A DNA stretch of 64,000 nt, from the NCBI RefSeq assembly GCF_002385225.1, contig NZ_DGDC01000010.1, forward strand, positions 62,001 through 126,000, in the 5' to 3' direction. A program made the translations under genes and the position numbers. This document shows, one piece after another, positions 8,448 to 16,167 of the stretch. Below the pieces are notes generated by a model. That model did not search any database and was not told where the DNA came from. It was given only the letters and a program-made list of their open reading frames with translations. Positions within the stretch are counted from its first letter, which is position 1. Every line of letters begins with the position of its first letter. The stretch is from Psychrobacter sp. UBA3962 (GTDB lineage: Bacteria > Pseudomonadota > Gammaproteobacteria > Pseudomonadales > Moraxellaceae).

Positions 8448-9875
8448 ATGCAGCATTTTTATCCTCTATATTTAGCCAATAAAGCCCATGAAGGCGCAGA
8501 TGAGGCGTTAGAAGTAGTCAATAAGTATGATCAACAAATCGTGGCTGAAGTGGCCCGTGCCGATGAAGAGCTGTTAGAACAAGCCATTGCTGCAGGGGTC
8601 AAAGCCATTCCGGCCATGCAGGCCTTAAAACCTTATCAAAAGCAGCGCATTTTGCTGGACTGTGTGGCCAAATTTAACGAAAGGTTTGATGAGTTTACGG
8701 AAGCATTAATTGCTGAAGGGGGTAAGCCAGAAGGGGCTGCTAAAGCAGAAGTTAAACGTTTAATTGCCACTTTCCAGTTTGCCGCTGATGCGGTAACCAC
8801 CTTGTCTGAAGGCGAGGTTATTCCGTTAGAGGTCACAGAAGCTGGTGCAGGGTATCGCGGCTTTAGTAAAAGAGTGCCTATTGGGCTGTGCGGCTTTGTA
8901 TCCCCCTTCAATTTTCCCTTAAACTTAGTGGCTCATAAAATAGCCCCAGCCATTGCTGCAGGGTGTCCTTTTATTCTAAAACCGGCAAGCTATACGCCTA
9001 TTGGCGCTCTCTTAATTGCTGAAATATTGGCCGAAACAGATTTGCCTGAAGGGGCTTTCTCAATCCTACCTATGTCATCAAAGGTTGCCGATAAATTAGT
9101 CACTGATGAGCGTATCAAACTATTGTCGTTCACGGGTTCTGATAAAGTGGGCTGGGATATGAAAGCACGGGCCGGTAAGAAAAAGGTAGTACTAGAGCTA
9201 GGTGGGAATGCAGCGGTGATGATTGAGCCAGATGCAGATTTAGAAACCGCTCTGCCTAGAGTGATTACCGGCGGATATAGTCAAGCAGGTCAGGTATGTA
9301 TCAGCGTGCAGCGGGTACTTATTCATAAAGATATTTACTCACAGGTCAAAGACAAACTTGTGACCTTGGCCAAAGAAGTCAAAGCCGGCAATCCTAGCGA
9401 TGCTGATGTGGTGATCGGTCCTATGATTGATAAAGCAGAGTTAGAGCGTATTGATCAATGGATTAAAGAGGCAGTACGAGATGGGGCTACGCTGTTGTGT
9501 GGCGGGGAGGCTGAAGGCCTTGTTATGAATGCCACCATTCTTGAGAATGTGAGTCATGAGTCTAAGCTATATAAGGACGAAGCTTTTGGTCCTGTCATGA
9601 TTTTAGAAGCTTATGATGATTTTGATAAAGGAATCGAGCTTGCCAATGACAGCCGCTTTGGGTTACAAGTCGGGGTATATACTTCTAGTATCAAAAAAGC
9701 CATGCAGGCTTGGGATACTATTGAAGCGGGTGGGGTAATTATTAATGATGTGCCTACATTCCGCGTTGATAATATGCCGTATGGCGGTGTAAAAGACTCT
9801 GGCTTTGGCCGTGAAGGGGTAAAATACGCTATCGAAGATATGACGGAAATACGTTTGATGGTAGTAAAAGACTAG
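8448..9875 (+). CDS. Aldehyde dehydrogenase family protein (NAD(P)+-dependent)
   Basis: This is a soluble aldehyde dehydrogenase oxidising an aldehyde to the acid with NAD(P)+. Of 475 residues, the visible hallmarks are the FVSPFNFPLNLVAHK cofactor region, the FTGSDKVG loop, the general base glutamate at about residue 250 in LELGGNA, and the catalytic cysteine at about residue 284 in GQVCIS. The C-terminal DEAFGPVM and PYGGVKDSGFGREG motifs are also present. The sequence resembles the subgroup containing lactaldehyde and non-phosphorylating glyceraldehyde-3-phosphate dehydrogenases, but the substrate cannot be read from the sequence. It stands alone between the tRNA unit and a convergent regulator gene. 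AATAGGTGACC lies just before the ATG as the ribosome binding site. Confidence 0.9.
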   Translation: MQHFYPLYLANKAHEGADEALEVVNKYDQQIVAEVARADEELLEQAIAAGVKAIPAMQALKPYQKQRILLDCVAKFNERFDEFTEALIAEGGKPEGAAKAEVKRLIATFQFAADAVTTLSEGEVIPLEVTEAGAGYRGFSKRVPIGLCGFVSPFNFPLNLVAHKIAPAIAAGCPFILKPASYTPIGALLIAEILAETDLPEGAFSILPMSSKVADKLVTDERIKLLSFTGSDKVGWDMKARAGKKKVVLELGGNAAVMIEPDADLETALPRVITGGYSQAGQVCISVQRVLIHKDIYSQVKDKLVTLAKEVKAGNPSDADVVIGPMIDKAELERIDQWIKEAVRDGATLLCGGEAEGLVMNATILENVSHESKLYKDEAFGPVMILEAYDDFDKGIELANDSRFGLQVGVYTSSIKKAMQAWDTIEAGGVIINDVPTFRVDNMPYGGVKDSGFGREGVKYAIEDMTEIRLMVVKD

Positions 9876-9984
9876 GGGTAGCTTATACCTAAAGATATAT
9901 TTACAGTCATCAGTGAGTCATTATTTTGTCAGTAAGTGATATATAAGCAACTGATATAAATAACTGATTTATAAACAATAAAAA

Positions 9985-10018
9985 AGCAGCCTTATTCTAT
10001 GATAAGGCTGCTTTTTTT
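9985..10018. terminator. Bidirectional terminator between the aldehyde dehydrogenase and nsrR genes
   Basis: AGCAGCCTTAT (9985-9995) pairs with ATAAGGCTGCT (10002-10012) over a 6-nt loop. It is flanked by A5 on the left and T7 on the right, so it can act in both directions between the two convergent genes. Confidence 0.88.
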
Positions 10019-10030
10019 AGTAAAGAGTTT

Positions 10031-10543
10031 TTAATGCGACGATTTTTGAAACTTAAGAATTTGCCATAACTCTTCTTCATTGGCGACTATATCGGCAAGG
10101 GTATAGCTGTCCATAACTTGCAAAAAGGCTTGAGTCGCCTGATAAAATACTGACTTTAATTTACAAACCGGAGTTATTTCGCATATTTCAGCCGGTTTTT
10201 TAGGGGTTTTGAGAGGTTGGGGCTCAGTGCTCTTGCCCGTTAATTTTGTGGTGACTTGAGCAAAGCAGGGCACCAATTGAAAGTCAGGCTCTGTTTGACG
10301 AATGACTTCGCCAAGAATGATGTCTTCAGCAGGCTTTGCCAAACGGATACCGCCATTTTTACCGCGAATACTTTCAATATAACCAATTTGAGCCAGTTGA
10401 TGAATGATTTTAGTCAAATGACTGCGAGAGATTTGATAGCTATTGGCAATGTCGGTTATCGTTGCCAACGTTTCACGCTCAGGAATGACCGCAAGATACA
10501 TCAAGGTACGTAGCGCGTAATCACTATAGTTGGTAAGGCGCAT
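10031..10543 (-). CDS. nsrR: Rrf2 family nitric-oxide-sensing repressor, NsrR type
   Basis: This is an Rrf2-family winged-helix regulator of the NsrR type. In this family an iron-sulfur cluster senses nitric oxide and nitrosylation releases the protein from its operators. The N-terminal segment MRLTNYSDYALRTLMYLA and the helix-turn-helix ISRSHLTKIIHQLAQ with the wing GKNGGIRLA are typical. Three cysteines are seen at 93, 121 and 127; CEITPVCKLK matches the family's second and third ligands. The spacing between the first and second cysteine is 28 residues. In E. coli NsrR (C91, C96, C102) it is 5, so about 23 residues, rich in K, P and T, are inserted here. Its likely target nnrS, with an NsrR-like site, lies 1.9 kb away. 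The family is firm; the specific NO role is inferred from ligand pattern and neighbourhood. Confidence 0.82.
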   Translation of the reverse strand: MRLTNYSDYALRTLMYLAVIPERETLATITDIANSYQISRSHLTKIIHQLAQIGYIESIRGKNGGIRLAKPAEDIILGEVIRQTEPDFQLVPCFAQVTTKLTGKSTEPQPLKTPKKPAEICEITPVCKLKSVFYQATQAFLQVMDSYTLADIVANEEELWQILKFQKSSH

Positions 10544-10678
10544 ATATTTTACCCCTTAGATAAAAATGAAATACAATAAAAATTGAAGGTTTTAATAGCT
10601 TTATTTATTTTGGCTTTGGTCAATACTGTTATAATTGTTGTTAATACGCTTTTGGCGTGAGGCAACAGATAGGTAGTG

Positions 10679-11125
10679 ATGGTTATGCTAAATTATATAT
10701 TGATAGCTCATTTATTAGGAGCGACAATTTGGACTGGAGGGCATTTAATATTATCTCTGGTGGTGCTGCCAAAAGCCTTAAAAGCTCAAGAGATGACAGG
10801 TTTAATGGCTTTTGAAGAGCAGTTTGAAAAAATAGGAATGCCGGCCTTAGTGTTGCAAATTATAACAGGGCTATGGATGGCCTACAGGCTGCTACCTGAT
10901 GTTAGTTTATGGTTTGGTTTTGACAATGATTTAAGTGTATTAATCACTACAAAATTAATCCTATTGGCGGCTACAGTTTTGGTTGCATTGCACGCCAGAT
11001 TTAGAGTTATCCCCACTTTGTCAGTCGCTAGATTGGGCTTCTTTGCCCTACATATTATGGCCGTTACGCTATTGTCTGTGAGCTTTGTTGTCGTCGGCTC
11101 GTTATTTAGAACAGGGCTAAGTTAA
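10679..11125 (+). CDS. CopD family integral membrane protein
   Basis: A small membrane protein of about 148 residues with four hydrophobic segments. It begins with AHLLGATIWTGGHL, the histidine-containing first helix typical of CopD/YcnJ-related proteins, which are associated with copper or haem handling. Start choice is uncertain: GTG 10676, ATG 10679 and ATG 10685 are all in frame behind AGGTAG at 10671-10676. TATAAT at 10630-10635 is a possible -10 box. It lies between the divergent nsrR and the convergent nnrS, so a role in the nitric oxide response is possible. No NsrR-like palindrome was found in its own upstream region. Biochemical function is unknown. Confidence 0.72.
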   Translation: MVMLNYILIAHLLGATIWTGGHLILSLVVLPKALKAQEMTGLMAFEEQFEKIGMPALVLQIITGLWMAYRLLPDVSLWFGFDNDLSVLITTKLILLAATVLVALHARFRVIPTLSVARLGFFALHIMAVTLLSVSFVVVGSLFRTGLS

Positions 11126-11176
11126 TTATAACAAATTGACTCAGTCTTTATAATTAACTTGCCCCTGTAAATAAAA

Positions 11177-12409
11177 TTAACCAAATAAACCATCGCCTCT
11201 GGGTTTGGCAAGTATGGCCAAATAACTGAAGCAAAATAAGACAAAGCAGCCTATCCAAGCACTTTGAGCCAGCATAATCCACATCAAGTAAGCGTCAGGG
11301 GCAATCAGGGGCATGACTACTCTAAAGACAAAAGCCAGCGCCATCAAAGCGAACATAAAGTTTAGAGTTTTTGGTGGGGAATGAATGCTGCGACCGGTAT
11401 GTCCTAAAGAAACTCTAGCCATCATCGCTACGGTCATCATGCCCACACCGGATAAGGCTAAAGCGTGGACAGCAATGCTGTGATTAAAGGCGAGCCAAGG
11501 TTGAAGGGCGAACAAAAAGAAGCTAATACACATGCCTAAAAAGGCTACGAACAGCGACCAAAGTAAGGGTTTTTGCCACAATCTAGGGTGATACCAACCG
11601 ATGAGTCGTAGAAAATTGACTAGAGCCACGATAAAGGCACTAGTGCTTACTAAATAAGGGTTGGGATAAAAGACATCAGCAATCATAAATATTAAAAATG
11701 AGCCAAGACTTAACACATCTAAGGTTCTACTGTTTTTGACATTAACTTCTTGATTGCTATCGAAGCTAAGTCCTCGCTCAATAAAGAAGGGGACCACTCG
11801 GCGACCAATGGTGAGCACTATTCCCATAACCAAATATAGCCCCAAATAAACCCCAATACGTAAATAGTCCTGATCTGCTGTAAAAATCCCCCAATAACAC
11901 AAGCCATTACCTATCGTCAGTAACACCAGCTTAGAGATAATGCCCATCTGTTTGTATTGCTTAACGGCCATGACCGCTTTGATGATCACCCAAGCAGTTA
12001 GCCCCATAAATAGCAAGTCAAATATGATTGCTATAGCCAGCCACACAGGAAAGGCAGTTAACCCTAGGCCTAATGCTGCCCAAGCTATACGGGCAAGTAG
12101 CCAACAGCCAAAGATGGCCCCTAAACGATAACCATAGGGCATCATCATTCCTGTCCAAGTCTTAACTGCGGTTAATAAAAATCCAGCAATAATGGCCATG
12201 GCATACCCATAAAGCATCTCATGCGCATGCCAATAAAAAGGATTAATTTGGGTGGCATTAATTTGGGTGTGGCCGAGAAAGATAAACATCCACAGCGCCA
12301 TGATAAGGATAGCAAAAATAGCGCCACCGCTAAAAAATATGCGGAAGCCCAAATTTAAAATAGGATGCGGGGAATAAAGGGGTTTATTTGGGGGCTGAAT
12401 CTGTAACAT
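11177..12409 (-). CDS. nnrS: NnrS family membrane protein (nitric oxide stress)
   Basis: NnrS is a polytopic haem-copper membrane protein that protects metabolism during nitric oxide exposure; its expression is typically under NsrR or NnrR control. The 410 residues contain about twelve hydrophobic segments. The early FYWHAHEMLYGYAMAIIAGFL stretch with paired histidines is the family signature. Further signatures are GRRVVPFFIERGL and HALALSGVGMMTVAMMARVSLGHTGR. The gene is a single unit, and an NsrR-like palindrome (12478-12500) lies about 70-90 bp upstream of its start, just downstream of a TATAAT on the same strand. No nitrite or NO reductase gene is in the window, so it probably serves defence rather than local denitrification. 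Confidence 0.92.
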   Translation of the reverse strand: MLQIQPPNKPLYSPHPILNLGFRIFFSGGAIFAILIMALWMFIFLGHTQINATQINPFYWHAHEMLYGYAMAIIAGFLLTAVKTWTGMMMPYGYRLGAIFGCWLLARIAWAALGLGLTAFPVWLAIAIIFDLLFMGLTAWVIIKAVMAVKQYKQMGIISKLVLLTIGNGLCYWGIFTADQDYLRIGVYLGLYLVMGIVLTIGRRVVPFFIERGLSFDSNQEVNVKNSRTLDVLSLGSFLIFMIADVFYPNPYLVSTSAFIVALVNFLRLIGWYHPRLWQKPLLWSLFVAFLGMCISFFLFALQPWLAFNHSIAVHALALSGVGMMTVAMMARVSLGHTGRSIHSPPKTLNFMFALMALAFVFRVVMPLIAPDAYLMWIMLAQSAWIGCFVLFCFSYLAILAKPRGDGLFG

Positions 12410-12477
12410 ATAGCGCCTCTAATAAGGTAATAAATGAACACGCTAAAATAGGAAATATAGGTATGAATGAGCTTTAA

Positions 12478-12500
12478 AACATACATATAAAATGAATGTT
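12478..12500 (-). promoter_or_regulatory. Candidate NsrR operator upstream of nnrS
   Basis: This is a 23-bp imperfect palindrome with the 11-1-11 layout known for NsrR sites. The left arm is AACATACATAT, the centre A, and the right arm AAATGAATGTT, whose reverse complement is AACATTCATTT. Compared with the known enteric half-site AAGATGCATTT, the arms match at 8 and 9 of 11 positions. On the minus strand it starts 3 bp after a TATAAT (12504-12509), which would cover the nnrS transcription start and suit repression. No good -35 was found. Confidence 0.55.
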
Positions 12501-12581
12501 ATTATTATACCCAGTTCGTAGCCATATTGATAGCGTATTGATTTACCTTTATGAGCACCAATAATAAATAAGGACAGCAAT

Positions 12582-12615
12582 AAAAAACCCCTAGATGATG
12601 TTAGTCAAATAGGGG
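12582..12615 (-). terminator. Terminator-like hairpin on the minus strand (end of candidate small RNA)
   Basis: Read on the minus strand, CCCCTA (12615-12610) and TAGGGG (12593-12588) enclose a 16-nt loop. Six T residues (12587-12582) follow. No annotated gene ends here: nnrS begins about 170 bp further on. The hairpin therefore needs a non-coding transcript to explain it. The large loop makes it weaker than the other terminators in this window. Confidence 0.55.
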
Positions 12616-12737
12616 GTGGAGAAAGCGAAATTACGATTTTAGTTATTATTGTTATAAGACAAGGTTGAAGTTCATATCTTAACAGTTAATCCTTATAAAT
12701 CAAAGGGTTATAACAAGGATTGATAATAAGTAACTGG
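12582..12737 (-). ncRNA. Candidate Fur-regulated small RNA (about 155 nt)
   Basis: On the minus strand a -35-like TTTACT (12771-12766), a 17-bp spacer and a perfect TATAAT (12748-12743) predict transcription from about 12737. A hairpin plus T6 at 12615-12582 would end it. A 15-bp Fur-box-like palindrome abuts the -35 on its upstream side. The transcript has no open frame longer than about 7 codons. Just before the terminator it contains a pyrimidine-rich stretch (TTTCGCTTTCTCCACCCCC), the kind of C-rich unpaired region used by regulatory RNAs to contact ribosome binding sites. Iron-responsive small RNAs (RyhB, PrrF, NrrF) are built this way in other proteobacteria. I see no sequence identity to them, so the call rests on architecture only. 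Confidence 0.42.
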
Positions 12738-12742
12738 TAGAT

Positions 12743-12771
12743 ATTATAAGCTAAAATCATTACAAAGTAAA
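12743..12771 (-). promoter_or_regulatory. Minus-strand promoter next to the Fur box
   Basis: TTTACT (12771-12766) matches the -35 consensus at four of six positions. TATAAT (12748-12743) is a perfect -10, and the spacer is 17 bp. It points towards the candidate small RNA, not towards the E1-like gene on the other side. Confidence 0.5.
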
Positions 12772-12786
12772 TGATAGTAATTATCA
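12772..12786. promoter_or_regulatory. Fur box (iron-responsive operator)
   Basis: TGATAGTAATTATCA matches the 7-1-7 Fur consensus TGATAATNATTATCA at all but one informative position. Flanking A/T bases extend the symmetry (AATGATA on the left, TATCATT on the right). It sits directly beside the -35 of the minus-strand promoter. On the plus strand it lies 107 bp before the GTG of the E1-like gene, so either or both could be iron-controlled. Confidence 0.72.
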
Positions 12787-12892
12787 TTAATAGATGGTTG
12801 AGCAAATTTTGTCTCTCTATCTTAGCAGAGTAATTTGTTATCATAGCCACAATCTAACGGCTATAAAAAAGAGTTTATAAAAGGATAAGTCT

Positions 12893-13705
12893 GTGTCAAA
12901 CCAAGTGTACGATGTCACTCTTAGCGATAATGAGTTAATGCGTTATTCGCGTCAGATACTGCTACCCAGCTGGGATATCTCCTCTCAAGAGCGATTAAAA
13001 TCCAGCACCGTGGTTATGTTGGGGGCAGGGGGGCTGGGCTGTCCGGTGTCAGAGACTTTGGCTCGCGCAGGAGTTGGCGCAATCCATCTTATTGATGACG
13101 ATATCATTGAGCCGAGTAATCTACAGCGTCAAACCTTATTTACGGTAGAGGATGTTGGTCAAGGTAAAGCCAAAACAGCATATGAGGCGCTATTAAAAAT
13201 CAACTCATTTGTGAAGGTAAGCTATGCTCATCAACGCTTGACTGCTGAAAATGCCGCCTCGTTGTTATTGGTCGATAAGGCCAAAGCCAGCAATGCCCCT
13301 TTTTTACTGCTGGACTGTACCGATAACTTCGCAGCCAGAGAGTTACTGAATCAGGTCAGTGTGACCCACAATATTCCTTTATTGTCAGCCTCTGCCATTG
13401 GTATGTCTGGGCAATTGGCGTTATATGAGCCCAGCAAGCAAAATGGCTGTTATCACTGTGTATTTGGTGAGGCGCTAGAGTCTGAGGCAAATGACAGTAG
13501 CCAGACTCAGACTTGTGCAAATTCAGGCGTGCTGGCAAGTACCACTACGATTATGGGTAACCTTCAGGCCAATGCTGCACTGCAGTACTTGGGTCGAGGG
13601 CAGAATCCATTACAAGGTCAGTTACTGATTTGGGACGGCAGCGCCATGACCCAGCATAAACTGCGTTATCGACAAGATAAGAAATGCCGAGTTTGTGCCA
13701 GCTAA
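12893..13705 (+). CDS. HesA/MoeB/ThiF family E1-like adenylyltransferase
   Basis: This is an E1-like enzyme that adenylates the C-terminal glycine of a small sulfur-carrier protein (MoaD or ThiS type) for molybdopterin or thiamin synthesis. The ATP-binding glycine loop LGAGGLGCPVSE is at about residues 43-54. The acidic strand LIDDDIIEPSNLQRQ and the DCTDNFAARELLN motif follow. Two CxxC pairs (CYHC and the terminal CRVC) would bind zinc. TCANSGVLAS holds the cysteine of the TCxxxGVL motif. The length of 270 residues fits MoeB/ThiF without a rhodanese domain. It starts at GTG with AAGGAT upstream. No moa, moe, thiS or thiG gene is adjacent, so MoeB and ThiF cannot be told apart from context. 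A Fur box lies upstream. Confidence 0.88.
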   Translation: MSNQVYDVTLSDNELMRYSRQILLPSWDISSQERLKSSTVVMLGAGGLGCPVSETLARAGVGAIHLIDDDIIEPSNLQRQTLFTVEDVGQGKAKTAYEALLKINSFVKVSYAHQRLTAENAASLLLVDKAKASNAPFLLLDCTDNFAARELLNQVSVTHNIPLLSASAIGMSGQLALYEPSKQNGCYHCVFGEALESEANDSSQTQTCANSGVLASTTTIMGNLQANAALQYLGRGQNPLQGQLLIWDGSAMTQHKLRYRQDKKCRVCAS

Positions 13706-13749
13706 CTTAAGGTCTTATTAAAACATTAGCTTAAGGTTCAGTATCAGGT

Positions 13750-15048
13750 TTAAAACTGAATATACTCTTTCACTAAGGGGCTAAGGTCAATCTCAACCCC
13801 TAAGTTAACCAGGTTCCAGTATTGTCCAGACACTGTACGATCTACCATCATCGTCGACGCTGAGGGCTGAAATTGCTTAAAGTATTTTAGCCCTTGTTTG
13901 GCTTGGCCTATCACTTCATGGTGAATATTACTATTGCCAAAGTCAAAGGGCCCAGTGTGGTAAGGAGCGATGGATAGAGGGGTTAATCCTATTTGCAGCC
14001 ACTTTTCGTAAAAGCTACCCGGCACCAATACTTCATCCTCTCGGCGGATGCCCAACGTCACCAAATCTTGCTCCAGTGCGGTAACGTCTCCTTTTAAAGC
14101 ATGCAGGGCAAAGCGTCTAAATAATTGAACTTCAGCATCACTGTAGGTTCGAATACCGCCGAAGTCATAGGCAATAACGCTACCATCGGGACGAAAAGCG
14201 AAGTTACCTGGGTGAGGATCACAATGCATACGATACAACTCAAACAGTTGACCGGCACTAAAGTGAAACAGGCGAGTCGCAATCTTTTGCTTTATCTCAT
14301 TATCCCAAGTGGCGGCAACACTTAACGGCTCACCTAACTCCTCAGTGAGGGTTAAAATACGTTTGGTAGAGTGGCTTTTAATGACCTTGGGAATGATTAA
14401 CCCAGGGTCATCGGCATGAAAAGCACCAAATATGGCTAAGTTTTGAGCCTCTTTTAGGTAATCTAGTTCGTCTTTTAGACTGTCACGTATTTCGGCAAAT
14501 ATCTGGTCTTGTAATTCGCGGCTCATGCTTAACACGCCAGTCATCTTTAGCGCCATTCTGACTTGTTTTAAGTCACTGTCGCAGTTTTTATCGACATCTG
14601 GATACTGAACCTTGACTACCACGGCCTGACCACTAGGCAGGACTGCTTTGTGCACTTGTCCGATAGAAGCGGCTGCGAACGGCTGCTCTTCAAACTCAAG
14701 GTAGGCCTCCTCAATAGGCATACCAAGCTCGCGCTCTACTTGCGATTTAATTTGGGAGTAAGGCATAGGCGGAGCATTATTTTGTAGCTTCTCTAAAGCC
14801 GCGGCAACTTCAGGCGGAAATACCTCTTTGTACTGCGAGGCGATTTGACCCACTTTCATGACCGCCCCTTTCATCTCGCCCAAAGTTTCGGCGATTTGAA
14901 TGCCCACATCTTGTAGCATTTGTGAGCGTGCTTCTGCTCGCTTATTCTCATCAGTTGAAAGGCTTTTGATAGAGTTCTTTGCTGCTTTACCCGCGATGCT
15001 TGCCGTCATGCCGGCAAGTTTCATAAAACGTTTGCTTGAGGATGCCAT
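13750..15048 (-). CDS. ABC1/AarF family atypical protein kinase-like protein
   Basis: A 432-residue member of the ABC1 (UbiB/ADCK/COQ8) family of unorthodox kinases. Motifs in order: the KxGQ motif in GAVMKVGQIAS, PPEVAAALEKLQNNAPPM, the alanine-rich loop FAAASIGQVH, the lysine strand VVVKVQYP, the catalytic loop HCDPHPGNFAF and the DFG-like AYDFGG. It has no C-terminal membrane helices and is distinct from the longer UbiB encoded at 28996-30639. It is therefore a second, soluble paralogue more like the COQ8-type branch. Function in bacteria is not established; a link to isoprenoid lipid metabolism is possible. It is convergent with the E1-like gene. Confidence 0.87.
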   Translation of the reverse strand: MASSSKRFMKLAGMTASIAGKAAKNSIKSLSTDENKRAEARSQMLQDVGIQIAETLGEMKGAVMKVGQIASQYKEVFPPEVAAALEKLQNNAPPMPYSQIKSQVERELGMPIEEAYLEFEEQPFAAASIGQVHKAVLPSGQAVVVKVQYPDVDKNCDSDLKQVRMALKMTGVLSMSRELQDQIFAEIRDSLKDELDYLKEAQNLAIFGAFHADDPGLIIPKVIKSHSTKRILTLTEELGEPLSVAATWDNEIKQKIATRLFHFSAGQLFELYRMHCDPHPGNFAFRPDGSVIAYDFGGIRTYSDAEVQLFRRFALHALKGDVTALEQDLVTLGIRREDEVLVPGSFYEKWLQIGLTPLSIAPYHTGPFDFGNSNIHHEVIGQAKQGLKYFKQFQPSASTMMVDRTVSGQYWNLVNLGVEIDLSPLVKEYIQF

Positions 15049-15213
15049 AATATATTGCCTTAACCCTTAATCGGGGTCTTAAAAGGGGGACAAGTGTTCA
15101 AAAAATACCAAAACAATAGTCATTATTATAGGTCATTTGCTGACCCATATCGTTAGTGTAGCGTTGGCTAATTATTACTTATTTAGAAGTGACTTAGACA
15201 GCTATAGAAGTGC

Positions 15214-15699
15214 TTATGCCTTATATAAGCTCTCTATAAAATAGTTTAGCGCCATATCATAGCCTAAGTGACCCAAGCCGCATATCACACCCACTGCTTT
15301 ATCACTGAAATAAGAGTGCTCTCTAAACGGCTCACGACTGTGGATGTTGGAGAGATGCACCTCTACAAAAGGCTTCTTGATGGCCAATAAAGCATCGCGC
15401 AGAGCGACTGAAGTATGAGTAAAGGCTGCGGGGTTAATGATAACTGCATCAATTTTATCTTCGCTATCTGCCAATAAGCCATGATGTTGCACAGCATCTA
15501 CCAGATCACCTTCATGGTTGGATTGGATGCTAATTAGCTCAATATGGTGTTTTTCAGCAGTGTTATTTAGACGCTGCTCAATATCTTGCAGGGTGGTATA
15601 CCCATAAATTTCAGGCTCACGTAATCCCAATAAATTTAAATTGGGGCCGTTAATTAATAAAATTCTACGATAAACAGGCTTTGATATAGGCTGGGTCAT
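15214..15699 (-). CDS. aroQ: Type II 3-dehydroquinate dehydratase
   Basis: AroQ converts 3-dehydroquinate to 3-dehydroshikimate in the shikimate pathway. The 161 residues show the family start [22 protein letters not shown] with the catalytic tyrosine, then [28 protein letters not shown], and [17 protein letters not shown] with the substrate-binding histidine and arginines. The length is slightly above the usual ~150 residues. In many gammaproteobacteria aroQ precedes accB-accC; here it is a single gene. It follows the ABC1-family gene's upstream region on the same strand, with 165 bp between. Confidence 0.94.
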   Translation of the reverse strand: MTQPISKPVYRRILLINGPNLNLLGLREPEIYGYTTLQDIEQRLNNTAEKHHIELISIQSNHEGDLVDAVQHHGLLADSEDKIDAVIINPAAFTHTSVALRDALLAIKKPFVEVHLSNIHSREPFREHSYFSDKAVGVICGLGHLGYDMALNYFIESLYKA

Positions 15700-16167
15700 A
15701 ATAAACTCGATAAAAATAGCGGTTATAAAGTCAAACTTTATCTTTAGCTTAAAAATTTGGTCTGCGTAATAATTATAATACTATACCGAGTTTTATATCA
15801 TTAATATTGACTAAGTACAGATATTTAAAGGTATTAGTCACTAAAAGATGAAAAAAAAGGTTAAAAAAATAGCAAGATAGTGTGAAAGTTATGTTAAAAC
15901 ACTTTGTGTTAATAAAATGGCGTGCTATGATTAGTTTTAGATAACAAACATGTCTGTAATGTAACAGAAATAGAAATATGCGGTTTTAATATTTTTATAA
16001 GTTAACAACTGACTCTAAAGTTGTGAGCATTATAAGGTCTATGTTGGTTACTAGTGGCCAATAGCCACTTCTTATACCCAGTATAGGCATTTTAGGCCTT
16101 GAGCCTACATGCTTTATTAATTGGGGTTTAATTGAAGTTTTGTTAATTAAGTTTTAGGAAGTAGATT
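15700..16167 (+). other. Long intergenic region and probable 5' leader of the cold shock gene
   Basis: The 468 bp have no open frame of note and are AT-rich. Near the cold shock gene there are two dyads that would lie in its mRNA leader: AGTGGC (16053-16058) with GCCACT (16064-16069), and TAGGC with GCCTA around 16084-16108. A -35/-10-like pair CTGACT/TATAAG just upstream (about 16011-16037, 16-bp spacer) would give a leader of about 125 nt. Long structured leaders are typical of cold shock mRNAs. The promoter is weak and is given as inference. Confidence 0.4.

Noticed and set aside
10544..10675. NsrR operator in the nsrR/CopD-family intergenic region
   Set aside because: No 11-1-11 palindrome like the one before nnrS could be found; A/T runs only.
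12660..12690. A possible seven-codon peptide (ATGAACTTC...) on the minus strand inside the candidate small RNA
   Set aside because: Too short to judge and without a convincing ribosome binding site; it is mentioned only as a limit on coding potential.
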